From NCBI GenBank assembly GCA_949358305.1, contig OX442319.1, positions 9,672,001 through 9,736,000 of the forward strand: a stretch of 64,000 bases of DNA. Reading direction: 5' to 3'. The translations under genes were made by a program, and so were the position numbers. This document shows positions 24,638 through 36,305 of this stretch, piece after piece; positions within the stretch are counted from its first letter, which is position 1, and each line of letters opens with the position of its first letter. This stretch comes from Strigamia acuminata (lineage: Eukaryota > Arthropoda > Chilopoda > Geophilomorpha > Linotaeniidae). The notes under the pieces were generated by a model. It ran no database searches. It was given only the letters and a program-made list of their open reading frames with translations, and was not told the DNA's origin.

Positions 24638-27600
24638 ATGGGCGGTAACTGCTCTTGTTCTAGCACCGATGAGGGCACTGACAATAACTGTGACGACAGA
24701 GACATTGGAAATTCGACACTAAACTTTGAAAATGCTAAACTCATCCATGTTGAACCACATGTGGACAGAAGGTCAACAACTATAATCAATTTAGTTATCA
24801 ACAACAGGTCAGAACCAGATGGTTCGTACAATAATTTTTCATACACAAATATTTACATTAAATTATTATATTCTTTCATACTTTTTCCAGTCAATCCCAG
24901 TCAGGGAGTTAAATCCTGTTGTATAAACATTAATGACGACGGCAACAAATTGTGCGATGTGTTTAAAAACAGACTGAAGGATTTTTACTGTGGCTTAACT
25001 TTACCTAAAGTTGCTTGGTTGGATGAAAGAAGTGATTTATCAATCGTCGAACATTTCATGCAACTGCAGCTGAGTGAGTCCAAAAAATTGGTAGAAGTCG
25101 AAAACATCTTGAGCGAAGTAAACAAGAAACCACCGCTAAGAATACTCATCGAAGGACAACCCTTGCTTTGGCAAAACGACTTTAGCCACCAAACTTGCCT
25201 ACAACTGAGCAACCACTCAAAAATACATCAACTTTGAACTTGCCTTTTTCTTGCCTTTACGAGAACTACAGCAGCGAGGCATCGAAGATGCGATTTTTCA
25301 AGTCGGAAGACACTGCGATTGCGATAATGCTGTAGAAATAGTAAATAACCACAAGAAAAACACATTGTTTATACTTGACGGTCTAGATGAAGTATTGCAG
25401 GAAGACCGGAAAGAAATCATGGAAATATTGTACAAACACAAGTACAGCGATGTAACGGTGGTGGTATTCTGCAGAGCCGGTTTGCTTGCAGTAAGTAAGG
25501 ATGAACGTAGACAGTTGTTTGGATTACCCAACATGCGTGATGTATTCTCCGACAAGCGAATTTCAACATTAGGTGTGATGAGTGAAAAGAAAAAATTGAA
25601 GTTTCTGGAAAAATTTGTGCCAAAATCAACCATCGATAAAGTAATTGGGCGTTTATCTTTGCAATGGCAGTTATTCGACTCGCCGTTATTTCTCATGCTG
25701 GTGTCCATAATATTACAAGAGGACGAAAACTTTGAAGAATTTTCAACGAAAACGCAGTTTTTTAAGAAGTTATTTAAATGTATTTTGAAGCACAGCTATA
25801 TAAAACACGGACGTCATATTCATAGTGATTTTGATCTATTTCACTTCGACTCAACCGTCAACGCTATTCAGGAAAGAAAGAGTGAATTTGGGATGTTGTC
25901 GTTAACAAAAATAGTTCAGTGCGACTTGAAATTCGAAGCCACTTACTTGACAAATGAAATCTATGAGCTAGGCTTTTTAATCCATCACAAGGAGATGACC
26001 TATGTCAAATCAAAGAATTATTATGAAGCATTACACTTGTCAATAATTGAATTTACAGCTGCGTTTGCTCTTTCGGTAGATCTGAAATTCAATCAATCTC
26101 CTTCGACAGAAAACTATTTAAAATCAATTACTAATCAATTCCTTGAGACACATAGAATGTCACTAATAATGCATTTTTTCACCAGTCTAATGGGAGACGA
26201 TATTGATCACTTTTTAGCCATAATTGATTCCTTTAGCGTGTGGTTTTCCTTGGATTTTTACTCCATTGCAGAACTGCTCTCAGAGTGTTCGTCGAAAGAC
26301 TTTTCCTTAAGCAGACGTTTGAGAGATTTTATTCCATCACATGTGGTTTTACACGACTGTGAAGGTCATAAAAGAATCTTGAGAGAATTGCTGAAATATG
26401 GAATCAAATGTGGTAAAATTGAAAGAATTACAATTGACGAATTAACTAACCCTAAAATATTCGCAAATAACATTACAGTTTGCTTACAAATACAATTTGC
26501 ATCTAAATTGGAGCGAGAGTTTAGTGTTGTCTGTACTGTGCCTTGTGTAACATCACAAGTATTTTCAAAACCAATGAATGAATGCCTACATTTCGCTGCT
26601 TCTCCAAATGTGGAATCGTGTGCTTTGAAATTTTCTAGTTGTTCAACAATAGTCACACGAGCCGTCACAGATTTTCTACAATCCATGACAAAAGAATACA
26701 ATATCTTCAAACAAATCAAGTTTTGTTACCTAGAAATAGCAATTAGGACTGAATCTGAGAAGCAAGTTATAACACAACTTCTAAAAAACAATCAAGTCCA
26801 ATTTCTCAAATTAAGCACGAGCGAGCAAAATAAAACTTCAACGATGCACACGAACATGAATGACTTTGCCTGCATTGCTGCTAACTCCAGCTATTTAACT
26901 CGCATTAGTTTGAGCTACATTACCATTGATTTGTTTGATCTTACTAATGGTGGGACTAAAAAATCCACTTATATATGTCTGCAGTATTGTACTTTGACTT
27001 GCCGAAAGCCGTTAGTATTCAGAAATTGTTGTTACCACTTGGAAATTGATAGTTTGCAAAATGTTGAAGCAATAATTCAGCTAGAACCTTCTAAGTTTGG
27101 TTGTCGTCTACTCAATGTGATTAATGATTTGATAAAGAAGTTTCCCAGATGGACTGGTTTCAACAGTATTACAAGTTTGTCCTTGATTGAGCCTAATGAT
27201 GCGGTTTTGAATTCAGTTTCAACATGGATTAATCTCCAAACATTGGAACTTGAATTTCACTACAGTGCACCGAAGGAAACGTTTGCCAATTGCATCCACA
27301 GTCTTCCAATTGAAAATCTTATAATTGTTAACAGTTATTTAGGCATTTCAAATTTATTCAAGTACATGAACAATCTGTGGGCTCTCAAAAACAATTCACA
27401 ATTAAAAACAATAATTTTAAATAATAACAGGTGCACTGAATCCTCATCAGAAGTATCTGAACTGGTCGAAGGACTCAAATGCAACTATTGGGATAAAGTA
27501 AATTTGGTGGCAACAAAAGTCGAATTATGTAAACTTAGAGAAGAGTTGTCAACTTTGAACGTACTGATAACGCATTCCGATTACAAATCCATTTATCAGG

Positions 27601-27852
27601 AGCTGAACCGATTTAAAAATTATTATGGAAATTATTTGTGCCGACATTACACTGGATTAACTATCACAAGAAAACCCGCTAACGAACATCAAATCGACTG
27701 TGGTGTATTTGCACCACAAGGAATTGTGCAGGTTTGAGCAACTAGAGATTTACATTGATTTGTTGTCAATGTTTGGCCAGGTAATGAACAATAAAGGATT
27801 TTCACTTCTGTTAGAGAAATGGAAGAGGCAGAAGCAGTTTGCCACGTTTTAG
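24638..27852 (+). pseudogene. NACHT-LRR (NLR-like) gene, disrupted at the P-loop and near the 3' end
   Basis: NACHT/STAND ATPases are signalling switches, in other animals often in innate immunity. The first reading frame (24638 onward) gives an N-terminal region, then a pre-NACHT segment leading to ILIEGQP. The Walker A continues in another frame as CFGKTTLATKLAYN, so one base has been gained (or two lost) between about 25155 and 25169. That frame meets TGA at 25206-25208, where the family usually has Trp, and then stays open to 27737. Walker B is clear: LFILDGLDEV near 25365-25395. The C-terminal half has LRR-like segments (ITSLSLIE, LQTLELEF, LKTIILNNN). After the stop at 27735 another frame carries similar sequence (RFEQLEIYIDLLSMFG) to TAG at 27850, which suggests a third lesion. 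A likely 69 bp intron, GTTCGT to CCAG, lies near 24827-24895. Assembly errors are the main alternative to a pseudogene. Confidence 0.8.
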
Positions 27853-27996
27853 ATTAAACCCTGGACTGTAATTTTCTATCAGAATCTGCAACAATCATTC
27901 CAAGGTCCCTAGCCACCAGATAATTAAAAGCAAACAATAAACTGATAGTGATAACAAATAGTGAGATAATCATTAGTGCAACTCCCCACATCCACC

Positions 27997-29658
27997 ATGA
28001 AGCTTCTATTGCTTAGTGTGTCTTTATTTCTTTGCAGTGGGTATTTTGTGCAGGGATACAATGTACTCTACTTATTTCCATTAGCAGCAAAGAGCCACAA
28101 GAATATTTTTGACGCTTTAATCATCGAACTAGCTCGACGAGACCATCAAGTCACTGTAGTTTCAAGTTTCTCATTCTCACAACCGATCAAGAATGTAAAA
28201 GAAATCATCCTCGAACAACCAACGGACTTCCTATCAGCCGACATTCAAAAACATGTGTTTGGTTCCGTCGGTTCTCATCCCACGTTGAGTATGTTTACAT
28301 TTCCCATGTTTGCACTGCCTACTTGTAAAGGTTTTTTACAAAATTCGGACGTTCAGAAGTTGATTAAAGAAGGCAAACAGTTCGATGTGGTCATCGTGAG
28401 TGCATTTTTAAACGAATGTGCTTTGGGAGTCGCTCCTTTACTCGGTAAATATGTGATTTCACACAGTGCTGGAGGCTTGGTTCCATGGAGCGGAACATTT
28501 TTGCCTCAACCACCGTCGTATGTGCCACACATGGCCCTCTGGTACACTTCAGAGATGAATTTTCTTCAGCGACTCAATAATCAATTCACACAGATCACTC
28601 TTAACCTGATAAACGATTACTACATCATCCCTAAATTTCAATCGGAAATAGCCATCCACGTTCCTCAAAATCCATCTATTATTGAAGCTAGACGACTCAT
28701 TAGTTTGCACTTGACCTCCGCCGATCCAGTGTTGTATAGTCCGAGACCTTCGATGCCAAACATTGTTTCCGTTGGAGGAATTCATTGCAAGAAAGCCAAC
28801 CCACTGCCCAAAGAATTGGAGGATTTTGTTCAAGGTTCCGGCGATGATGGATTTATCTACTTCAGTCTGGGATCAAACGCCCAGTCCCGGTTTTTGCCGG
28901 ACAAAGTCAAAACATCTTTGTTGGCGGCGTTTTCGAAACTCAAGCAGAAAATCGTTTGGAAGTACGAAGAGGAATTGAAGAATGCACCAACCAATGTCAA
29001 GGTGTTGAAATGGGCACCACAACAGGACATTCTAGGTATTAGAATGATATAATACACCCCTATCCATCTCTAAACTGATTTATTTTTGTTAGGGCATCCT
29101 AAAATACGGGGATTTATAACCCATGGAGGACTTTTGAGTTTACAAGAGACCGTGTACAATGCTGTGCCAGTTGTTGCTGTTCCTTTGTTTGGCGATCAGC
29201 ATGGCAATGTTGCCCGAGTGGAAGAATTGAAAATCGGTCTTAAGGTGGATTTTAATAATATTTCTGAAGTCAGTATTCTTGAAGCAGTTAATGAAGTACT
29301 AAGAGAGAGGTAAAGTTGTAGTGGATGTAGTTTATTTGATATATTGAGTTTTATTCATTTTGGTTGCAGTTACAAGGAATTCATGAAGAAATACTCGAAG
29401 ATATTTAACGATCGGTACCAACGGCCAGTCGACCAAGCAGTTTATTGGGTTGAATATGTGATTAAAAACAATGGTGCAAATTGTTTACGAAGTGCTGGAG
29501 AAGAACTGAATTTTTTCCAGTATTTCTTGATAGATGTTGTTGCATTTATTTCGATTGTTTTATTGTCTGTATTATTTGGTTTAGTATTTACTGTAAAATT
29601 GGTATTTCGGAAATTATTCAAAAAGGCTAAAGTAGTTGTGGAGAAAAAGCAACAATAG
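27997..29658 (+). CDS. UDP-glycosyltransferase (insect UGT), three coding exons
   Basis: Transfers sugar from a UDP-sugar to small lipophilic substrates in the ER lumen; in insects this serves detoxification and handling of endogenous compounds. Exons are 27997-29035, 29093-29309 and 29370-29658, with GT-AG introns of 57 and 60 bp, joining in frame to 514 codons, the usual length. The start at 27997 follows CCACC and opens a signal peptide (residues 1-20). His34 in AAKSH is the expected catalytic base. Exon 2 opens with the donor-binding signature FITHGG...PLFGDQ (354-382). A membrane segment (about 471-494) and a C-terminal KKQQ, fitting the KKxx ER-retrieval rule, close the protein. An upstream in-frame ATG at 27976 is less likely because the signal peptide would not be N-terminal. 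AATAAA follows near 29675. Nothing looks broken. Confidence 0.95.
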
Positions 29659-30873
29659 ATTTGTGCTTGCTGTTAAATAAAACCAATTGGATCAAAATTA
29701 TTGGTCCATGCTACACACGTGTATTGGATTGTAGCCTTACAGACAGTACTAACATGTCATACAACACCAAATCAATTTTGTAGAAAAAGTCTCTCGTGAT
29801 CAATTCTATGAACGTGAATGCGTCCTGCACTGTTTGGGCATTCTCGTGCCCGATTGGCGTCCGCCCATCTCACAAAACAAACAAACATTCAAGTCAAGTT
29901 AAATAAAAGCCTTTAAAAAAAGAATCCGTGGTCAATTTGTTGAGATCAGGGCCGGTGCAGTGAAGTGAGCAAGGCATACTAGTACTGTATGCCGCCCTTT
30001 AAACAGCAAAAAAAAAAATTGTTTGAATTTTAAAGCATCATTTGAAGTATAAAAGAATCTATTACTATCGATTTATATTGCACAAACGACTTTGAATGTT
30101 GCATTTTACTTACAATTCAAATCTGCACCGTCTCGTCAAATGTTTTAACCTTGCTTACCGTTCTGTCCTTCGCACCCGCACGCAGTAGCTTAAGTGGTCA
30201 ATGACTTTTCAAGTTTTAAGCCCTTTGTTTTGCATACAACAAAAACGTACATTTAAATACTGCAGGAGTTGGGGTCAACTGTCAAAGTATTTATCACTTG
30301 TATTGATCATAAGCAGGTGTTAGGTACGTTTAGAACTTTTTTTTCTATGTTTTTAACATTTAAGCTAATATTTTGCATTTTAAATTTTGTTTTATTAGAG
30401 ATTTATAAAATGTAATCGTCGAAAATGTAAAATATCTAAGAAATATTTAATAAAAAAAAATTTTTTTTTCCTTTAAATTCAAATGAAGGGATCCCCTTTA
30501 ATCCCCTGAATGATTTGTTGGTGACCCTGCATGTTTTGGTGATGCTATGTTTGTATATATATTTTTATAATTAAATTGAAACCGTATGTTGAAAATAATT
30601 ACTTGAATAAAATAGATCAAAAAACCTAGTGGTCAGTGGGTCAGTCTCCGCCACCCTGTGTAATAAAATCCAAGTTTAATTTTACAAAATCCTTTTTTAT
30701 AAATACAGTATACGGATAAAACTCAAACTTATATTGATGGGTATTTTATTGCAGTCGCGCCATGAATTAAGCATTAGAAAATCATTAGAGATATAAAGCA
30801 GAAAGAATTTAAAATAATAATTGAGATTAAAATCTCGATAATTGGAATAAATGTAAATCATGATTTGAACATT
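29659..30873. other. AT-rich intergenic DNA, no gene seen
   Basis: Holds the UGT polyadenylation region, short A/T homopolymers (near 30010 and 30450) and no open frame or RNA gene that I recognise. The last 100 bp, which match the 3' flank of the ariadne-2 fragment at 61.8 kb, are probably the former 3' UTR of the neighbouring copy. Confidence 0.6.
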
Positions 30874-32278
30874 TCATGTTTCACCAAAATCTGCCAACAG
30901 AGTTGCCCGCCTCTTCTCACAAGTCAGCATTAGGTTTTCGAATGCGGCTCTGCCTGAATTTTCCGCTCTTTCGATCTCCCACGACAAATTCTCGATCACT
31001 GTTTCAAGCTCCGATTGCTGGTATTCAAACAACACTTTCCTAGGTCCAGCCTCCAAGAAATAAGCGTACGCGTACGTATATTTCAACGTATATCGACACT
31101 TCGCCAGCAATTCAGCAGCGTCGAACAAATACTGCCAATCGATCCACGTTCCTTCATTATTCATCACTTTCTCCTCAGTCCTAACTCTGATTCCCTCGAA
31201 CGTTTCTACTTCCAAAGCGAAACTCTGCTCGGTTCTTCCATCTGTCGAAATAAAACTCGAACTTCTTCGACGCCGCTCTCACTTGTCGCTGCGATTTAAT
31301 CGCCACATCCGGGTTCTCGATGTACGTGCTGCATTGGTAATAAGCCGTTCCGTGCGTCTTCCAATCGCCCAGACACAACCAGCAGAAATTAAATCTGCAT
31401 TGGTTGCAGTACATGTGATTGCACCCGCCGTTCTTCTCGATCGTGTGGAAGCAGTTCGGACAATCCTTCGTGTTTGCCAGCAAATAACTGGCAAGTTCCG
31501 AATCCTCGTCCAATTTCGCCATCCACTTCCTGATCGTCACGCAGTCCGTCGGCGCGTGATAGTCGGAAGCGCATTTGAAGCAGAAAATGCTTTTACATTC
31601 ACTGCACGTGACGCGCTTGCTTTTCAGTTGTTTCGCGCGAATAACGACGCTGCAGTTCGGCCCGGGACAAAAGCGCAGTTCGGGATGCGAGCGGACACAA
31701 TCGCGCAACGCGAATTTGTTGTATTTGTCCGTGAGATCCGATTTGGACAGAACGTCCAGGGCGAAATCTTCGGGCACGATGATCTTGCAATCCGTCTCCA
31801 TGCACTCCATTTCGGTGGAAACGCCTTGGCTGAGTTTCATTTCGAAGTGGGTGAGCCAGCAAGAGATGCAGAACAAATGTCCGCATTCCAAACGTCGAAA
31901 TTCGTCGCCCGATTCGAAACAAACTTGACATTCGTCCGTAGTCGGCGCTTGGAAATCGAGTTTGGTGGATGAAGGCTTGATTCGGGAGTCTTTTAATAGT
32001 GTGTGCACGTCTTTGATGTCGTCGTTGACGGACCAGTTGTGATTGCGGAGTAGAATCTTGGCGATGGGCGGTGCGACGCGTAAATTGGTGGCTAACGCTT
32101 CGGTAGTCTCGGTTAGCATTTTCTGCACTTCGTGGGTCTTTAAACATTCGAAATCAAAATGCTCAAAGTCCACGTCGAAGTCCACGTCGCAATCGTTCGA
32201 ACTCGTGTTGTAATAATCATCGTCATCTATTTGGTATTCATCGTCGGATTCGAAGCTAGATTCTTCGGATGAAGACAT
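30874..32278 (-). pseudogene. ari-2: Intronless ariadne-2 (ARIH2-type RBR E3 ligase) copy with one frameshift
   Basis: Ariadne-2 is a RING-between-RING ubiquitin ligase that works with neddylated cullins. From ATG at 32278 the first frame gives 365 residues: acidic N-terminus, RING1 (about 117-164), IBR (about 185-246) and RING2 (about 273-302), with all zinc-binding Cys/His motifs and the catalytic Cys286 in GGCNHMYC. At about 31225-31235, after FDRWKN, the frame shifts (two bases lost or one gained). The Ariadne domain continues in another frame from 31215 to 30874 ([37 protein letters not shown]). Expected order and full length are otherwise kept. No introns interrupt it, so it is probably a retrocopy. 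If translated, it would stop just after RING2 with 16 unrelated residues and lack the autoinhibitory Ariadne domain. Confidence 0.9.
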
Positions 32279-33570
32279 TGGATTGCGTGTATGGTTGATT
32301 GGTTTGAGGATCAAGCAAAAGAGTTGAATGATGCTTATTAAAATCGTTGGTGGTTTTATACTACTTCAAACGGTGGCGTCGGTACGACGTTGTAAGACGA
32401 CGCAATTTAGTTACGAGGTTAGGACGTTACACTAACAAGAGGATCTGTAATACGCGCTGAATTCACTGGTGGAAACAATGCACCAACGCGAAAAAAACAT
32501 CAAAACATGAAATAAACTCGAAAAAAGCATGAAAACATGAAATAAACTCGAAAAAAGCATGAAAACATGAAATAAACTCGAAAAAAGCATGAAAACAAAT
32601 GAAATAAAAATATTTTGCAACTCATACTAGAGAAAAGCCATTGAAGTGATATTTATGAAATAGTTCAAGAGTGGAATCATTTTCATGAATTAGATTTATG
32701 TTTGCGTGGGATAAAAAAATGATCGGGTTGGGGGTAAAGGGAGTTTTATTTTGCCGTCTTCTAATCTGGCGGAACCCATGTCCTTTAATGGATGCCAAAA
32801 TGTTTGCCCGACCCGAATTTGTATGTTTTCGGTACTAAAAAAGAATTTATAAATTCTGAAACCGGGCTCATTCGATTGGAAATTGAATTCTACACATGCC
32901 TGTGTATTTCTTTTTTCGATTCGGTAAAAAAGAAAACACTTTTCTTTACGATCGTAGTCGGCCAGCCCATGGTAAATAAATGTGGTGGACAATTTGAAAA
33001 ACCCACGAAAAAACTACAAATTTGAAAATTGACAGATTAAAATGGTTTTATAATGTTTCCAGTGTACAATTTGCCGCTCTTTCAAAGAGTGCCAATTATT
33101 TTTTGATTTGAACTAAAAAACAATGTTATTTGCCAAATTTTTAGTCTGGATTCCAATTTCGCAGGGATACAGCATAAAAGCCTTTTTCCAAAAAAAAGGG
33201 TTTTTTTTTATTTACTATTTTTGTTACTGTTGTTAGGAAAATGGCAAGAAATTACTTTTTTCACGTGACTATTTTCACAGCAATATTATTTATACCTAAT
33301 ACCTAAAAATTGAATTGAAAATGAATTTTTGGTCAATGAATTTTGTAAATTTGTTTTCTTTTTAATAGTTTGCTTAATCTATCAGTTCCACAAGTTCATC
33401 CAACGATCCCAAGTAGTATCACTCAACTATAAAAATCATTCTACTGCCATTTTTGTCCTTATTTCTTCATTCAGAAAACATTTTAAAAAAATATTTAGCA
33501 ACAAAACCAATCTTATTTTCATTACCGAGAACGCCTTTCTTATCCAATCTTATCCAATCTCTTATCGAGC
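32279..33570. other. Intergenic DNA with a 30 bp minisatellite
   Basis: At about 32505-32600 a 30 bp unit (AAATAAACTCGAAAAAAGCA plus ten bases) occurs about three times. A minus-strand frame of 98 codons at 32696-32992 has no family I recognise and no clear start context. I leave it as possible chance. The rest is AT-rich DNA upstream of the H2B variant. Confidence 0.6.
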
Positions 33571-33951
33571 ATGTCTTCTCCGCAAAAAGTTGTGAGCCAA
33601 GCATTGGGAAAAGCCGAACTGCCGCCGCGGAAGTCGAGACAAATTAGTCTGAAGAAGAAATCGAATAAGCGAAGGAAGGAAAATTTTGTATTGTACATTC
33701 ACAAAGTGTTGAAGCAAATTCATCCGGATATTGGGATGTCTTCGAAGGCCATGGGAATCATGAATAGCTTCGTGTACGATATTTTCGAGCGGATAGCGGT
33801 CGAATCGTCCCGTTTGACTCAACTTAACAAGCGCTCGACCATTACCAGTCGGGAGATTCAAACCGCTGTTTGTTTAGTTTTGCCGGGCGAATTGGCAAGG
33901 CACGCCGTCAGCGAAGGCACGAAAGCGGTGACCATTTATAGCAAAAAGTAG
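33571..33951 (+). CDS. Divergent histone H2B variant, intronless
   Basis: H2B pairs with H2A in the nucleosome core. The 126-residue product has the whole histone fold: [55 protein letters not shown] and [17 protein letters not shown]. It differs from canonical H2B at many otherwise fixed sites. The N-terminal tail is unrelated in detail ([14 protein letters not shown]). The C-terminus reads AVTIYSKK where canonical H2B has AVTKYTSSK or similar, so Ile122 sits at the monoubiquitylated lysine (human K120). No histone 3' stem-loop is seen after the stop; an AATAAA lies near 34070, as expected for a polyadenylated variant. The open frame is intact and the fold conserved, so I favour a working, perhaps germline-restricted variant; that tissue guess is inference. 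Confidence 0.92.
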   Translation: MSSPQKVVSQALGKAELPPRKSRQISLKKKSNKRRKENFVLYIHKVLKQIHPDIGMSSKAMGIMNSFVYDIFERIAVESSRLTQLNKRSTITSREIQTAVCLVLPGELARHAVSEGTKAVTIYSKK

Positions 33952-34201
33952 TAACTCCATCCGATCAATGTTGACAAATTTAATACAAAGATAATTCAAT
34001 TGCGCTGTTTATTGTTTTTTTTTTTCGTTTTTTTTATTGATATTTTTTCGTTTTTAATTTTTTTTCAATAAACAAGTTCAAAAAAAAAATTATAGTAATT
34101 ATTATTGCCAATCATTGCAAATTTTCACACTTCCGGTTCTGATATTGATATTGGTGAAAGAGTTCCTAGAAACTACGTTATACCAACAAACAACACAGAT
34201 A

Positions 34202-34342
34202 ATGACCGAGAATCTACAAATGGAGTGTGTTGGGAATGCACATGCTTTCCCGCACTACAATAAGGGCGGCAGTTTTAATGGCGGATTTGGACCGACACGG
34301 AGAACGAAAACTGGCCGCAAAGAGAAATGCTGTCCTTACTAA
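34202..34342 (+). CDS. Possible small ORF (46 codons), unrecognised
   Basis: ATG at 34202 opens a short basic, Gly-rich peptide ending EKCCPY. It lies between H2B and the LTR element. I do not recognise a family, see no clear exon borders, and cannot exclude chance. It is listed only because its composition is unlike the surrounding AT-rich DNA. Confidence 0.2.
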   Translation: MTENLQMECVGNAHAFPHYNKGGSFNGGFGPTRRTKTGRKEKCCPY

Positions 34343-34837
34343 TACGTGTTTATGTGATATATGTTAAATTTATCGGTTATGAACAATGCATTTCAAAAAG
34401 AAATCAAACAAAAGGTATAACTGTATAATGGAATGCATTTTGAACATTTAATCTTTATTGTTTGCATCATCACGAGGTCACGAGAAAACTGTTCCAATTT
34501 TCTTCAAGTTTGTTTCACAACTCGATAGAATTCCTTCGTTCGGTGTTTGTCCGCTCGCACTTCGTATCGGGTTGGATTTGTCATTATACCATTCATTCGT
34601 TTTTAAAGACTATCAGTTCTAAAAATTGTGTTTATTAGTATGAGAGGAATTTTCTTTTCATTAGATTTTTTTATGCTTGTAATTTAGTTTAGACATTTTG
34701 TAAAATATTGTTCCAATTGCAATGGCGGCCATTCAATGCGTAGTTCCAATGGTACGTTACGTACTGATCAAAACTGCGACTAACATGGGTACAACTACAC
34801 CATGGTGTACCCTGTGGTGTAGCAAAATGTGTACAGT
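34343..34837. other. Intergenic DNA left of the LTR element, no gene seen
   Basis: No open frame of note. A short palindromic stretch, ACACCATGGTGTACCCTGTG with GTGTAGC, lies near 34797-34823. The final four bases, CAGT at 34834-34837, are the left copy of the target-site duplication. Confidence 0.6.
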
Positions 34838-35708
34838 TGTTGCGAGCAGTCGCAACAATGGACGGGAAAATTATCCCGCTTCTGCTTAAAGAAAATATTG
34901 AATTAATTTTCAGATGTTTGATTTCACCTGGTCAAGTGATTCCAGGGGGTGTTGAAGTTATTTTTCCGTTTCATGTTGATTAGAGGATTTTTTGGGGAAA
35001 TTTATGTTTACAGAGACCTTGCGTGCCTACTGAATTTTGTGTGATTAAGATAGAATTTATTCATTGCATGGTTGATATTATTAAATAAAGTGTTCTTATG
35101 TTATCAAGGAGGTTTTGAGTCATATTTGATGTTAAGATATTATGTTCTCTTTGTAAAACTCATGTAATTTTGGATGTTAACCCTAATTTGAGGAAAAAGG
35201 TTTATTTTGAAACAATGAAATGTGTTGTGTTCTATTTGGAAATTTGAGGATAAAAATAGATCCATGTGGCTTGCTGTCTGATGCAATATTATTGTTGAAA
35301 TTACTTGTTCTTTTTATCTCTATGTATTGATATGTGACTTTAGCATTAGTTACAATTGTTGTTCTCATGCAATGTTATTGTCAGAAAGTTTTCTTTATTC
35401 TGTGTTCATGACTTTATATTCAGTTCTTTCACTAAGTTTGTGCAATAAACACGTATGTTTTGCTACTCAGTTTTGCTTAATTACCAACATGCGGTTTAGT
35501 GAGTAGTAAGCGGACTCAGTCTTTAAAGCCAGATGCCTTCTTCCAGCGCTTGTGCCAACGACGGACTGCTTGATGCAAGATTTAAATTAATCTTGTGCTG
35601 TTGAGAATGACCCGGATTTCAACCACTATACGACCACAAGGTTTGGAACTGAATTTACTTTATTTCCTGTGGCTCTCATCGGGGACGACCGCTCCGGTGC
35701 TAGCTACA
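34838..35708 (+). repeat. 5' LTR (871 bp)
   Basis: Starts TGTTGCGAGCAGTCGCAACA and ends GCTAGCTACA, thus TG...CA. Offset to the 3' LTR is exactly 3756 bp at both ends. It contains AATAAA motifs near 35082 and 35443. Confidence 0.95.
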
Positions 35709-35712
35709 TTTG

Positions 35713-35730
35713 TGGTGCCGTGACCAGGAT
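35713..35730 (+). other. Probable primer-binding site
   Basis: TGGTGCCGTGACCAGGAT begins four bases after the 5' LTR. TGG at the start fits pairing with the CCA end of a tRNA, and the position is right. I did not identify the tRNA. Confidence 0.6.
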
Positions 35731-36305
35731 TTTGAGGCGAATTTCAACAGGATTGTTTACGTCGTCTACAATCAACATTACACACGTTCAAGGTCAGCTA
35801 TTACTTTTGATTTGTCGGCTACTGAAAGGATGCAGCCAAAGATGTGACTACGTGTTCAGTGCTTCAAGATTCATCGGTCTACTTCAAACACAACGCAGCC
35901 GTGTCATTCGATTTCATCAGGCAAGTCACCAATTCGAAGAAATATTGTATGTCAAGTGTTTTTTTATTACCAATGTTTCTTATTTCATTTTGTCGGGTTG
36001 TGCAAGTGTCTGGTAGTTGGTAGGGGTTTTAAGGATGAGATGCAATTTTTATTTCAATTTGATAGAATACAATTCGTTTTTTCTTTGTTGGGAAATAAGA
36101 CAAGTCAGGTCAGGATATCTAATACAATTTCTTGTAGGTGTTTGGTTGAATAGAAACTATTATACTTTTGCTCATTATTACAGTTGAGAACTCGATTCGG
36201 TTAATCATTTCAAGGATTATTAGTTAGGGGTATAAAGTTTGCAATTGCGTTTTTTATTCAAGTCGAAACTAAGTATCGCGATTTTTTTGGTTGTTCATCA
36301 CTTAT

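Noticed and set aside
31283-31972. 229-codon plus-strand frame
   Set aside because: Antisense shadow of the ariadne-2 copy, which has clear RBR homology on the minus strand.
35669-36016. 115-codon frame across the 5' LTR end
   Set aside because: It spans the LTR border and primer-binding site, so it is retroelement leader, not coding.
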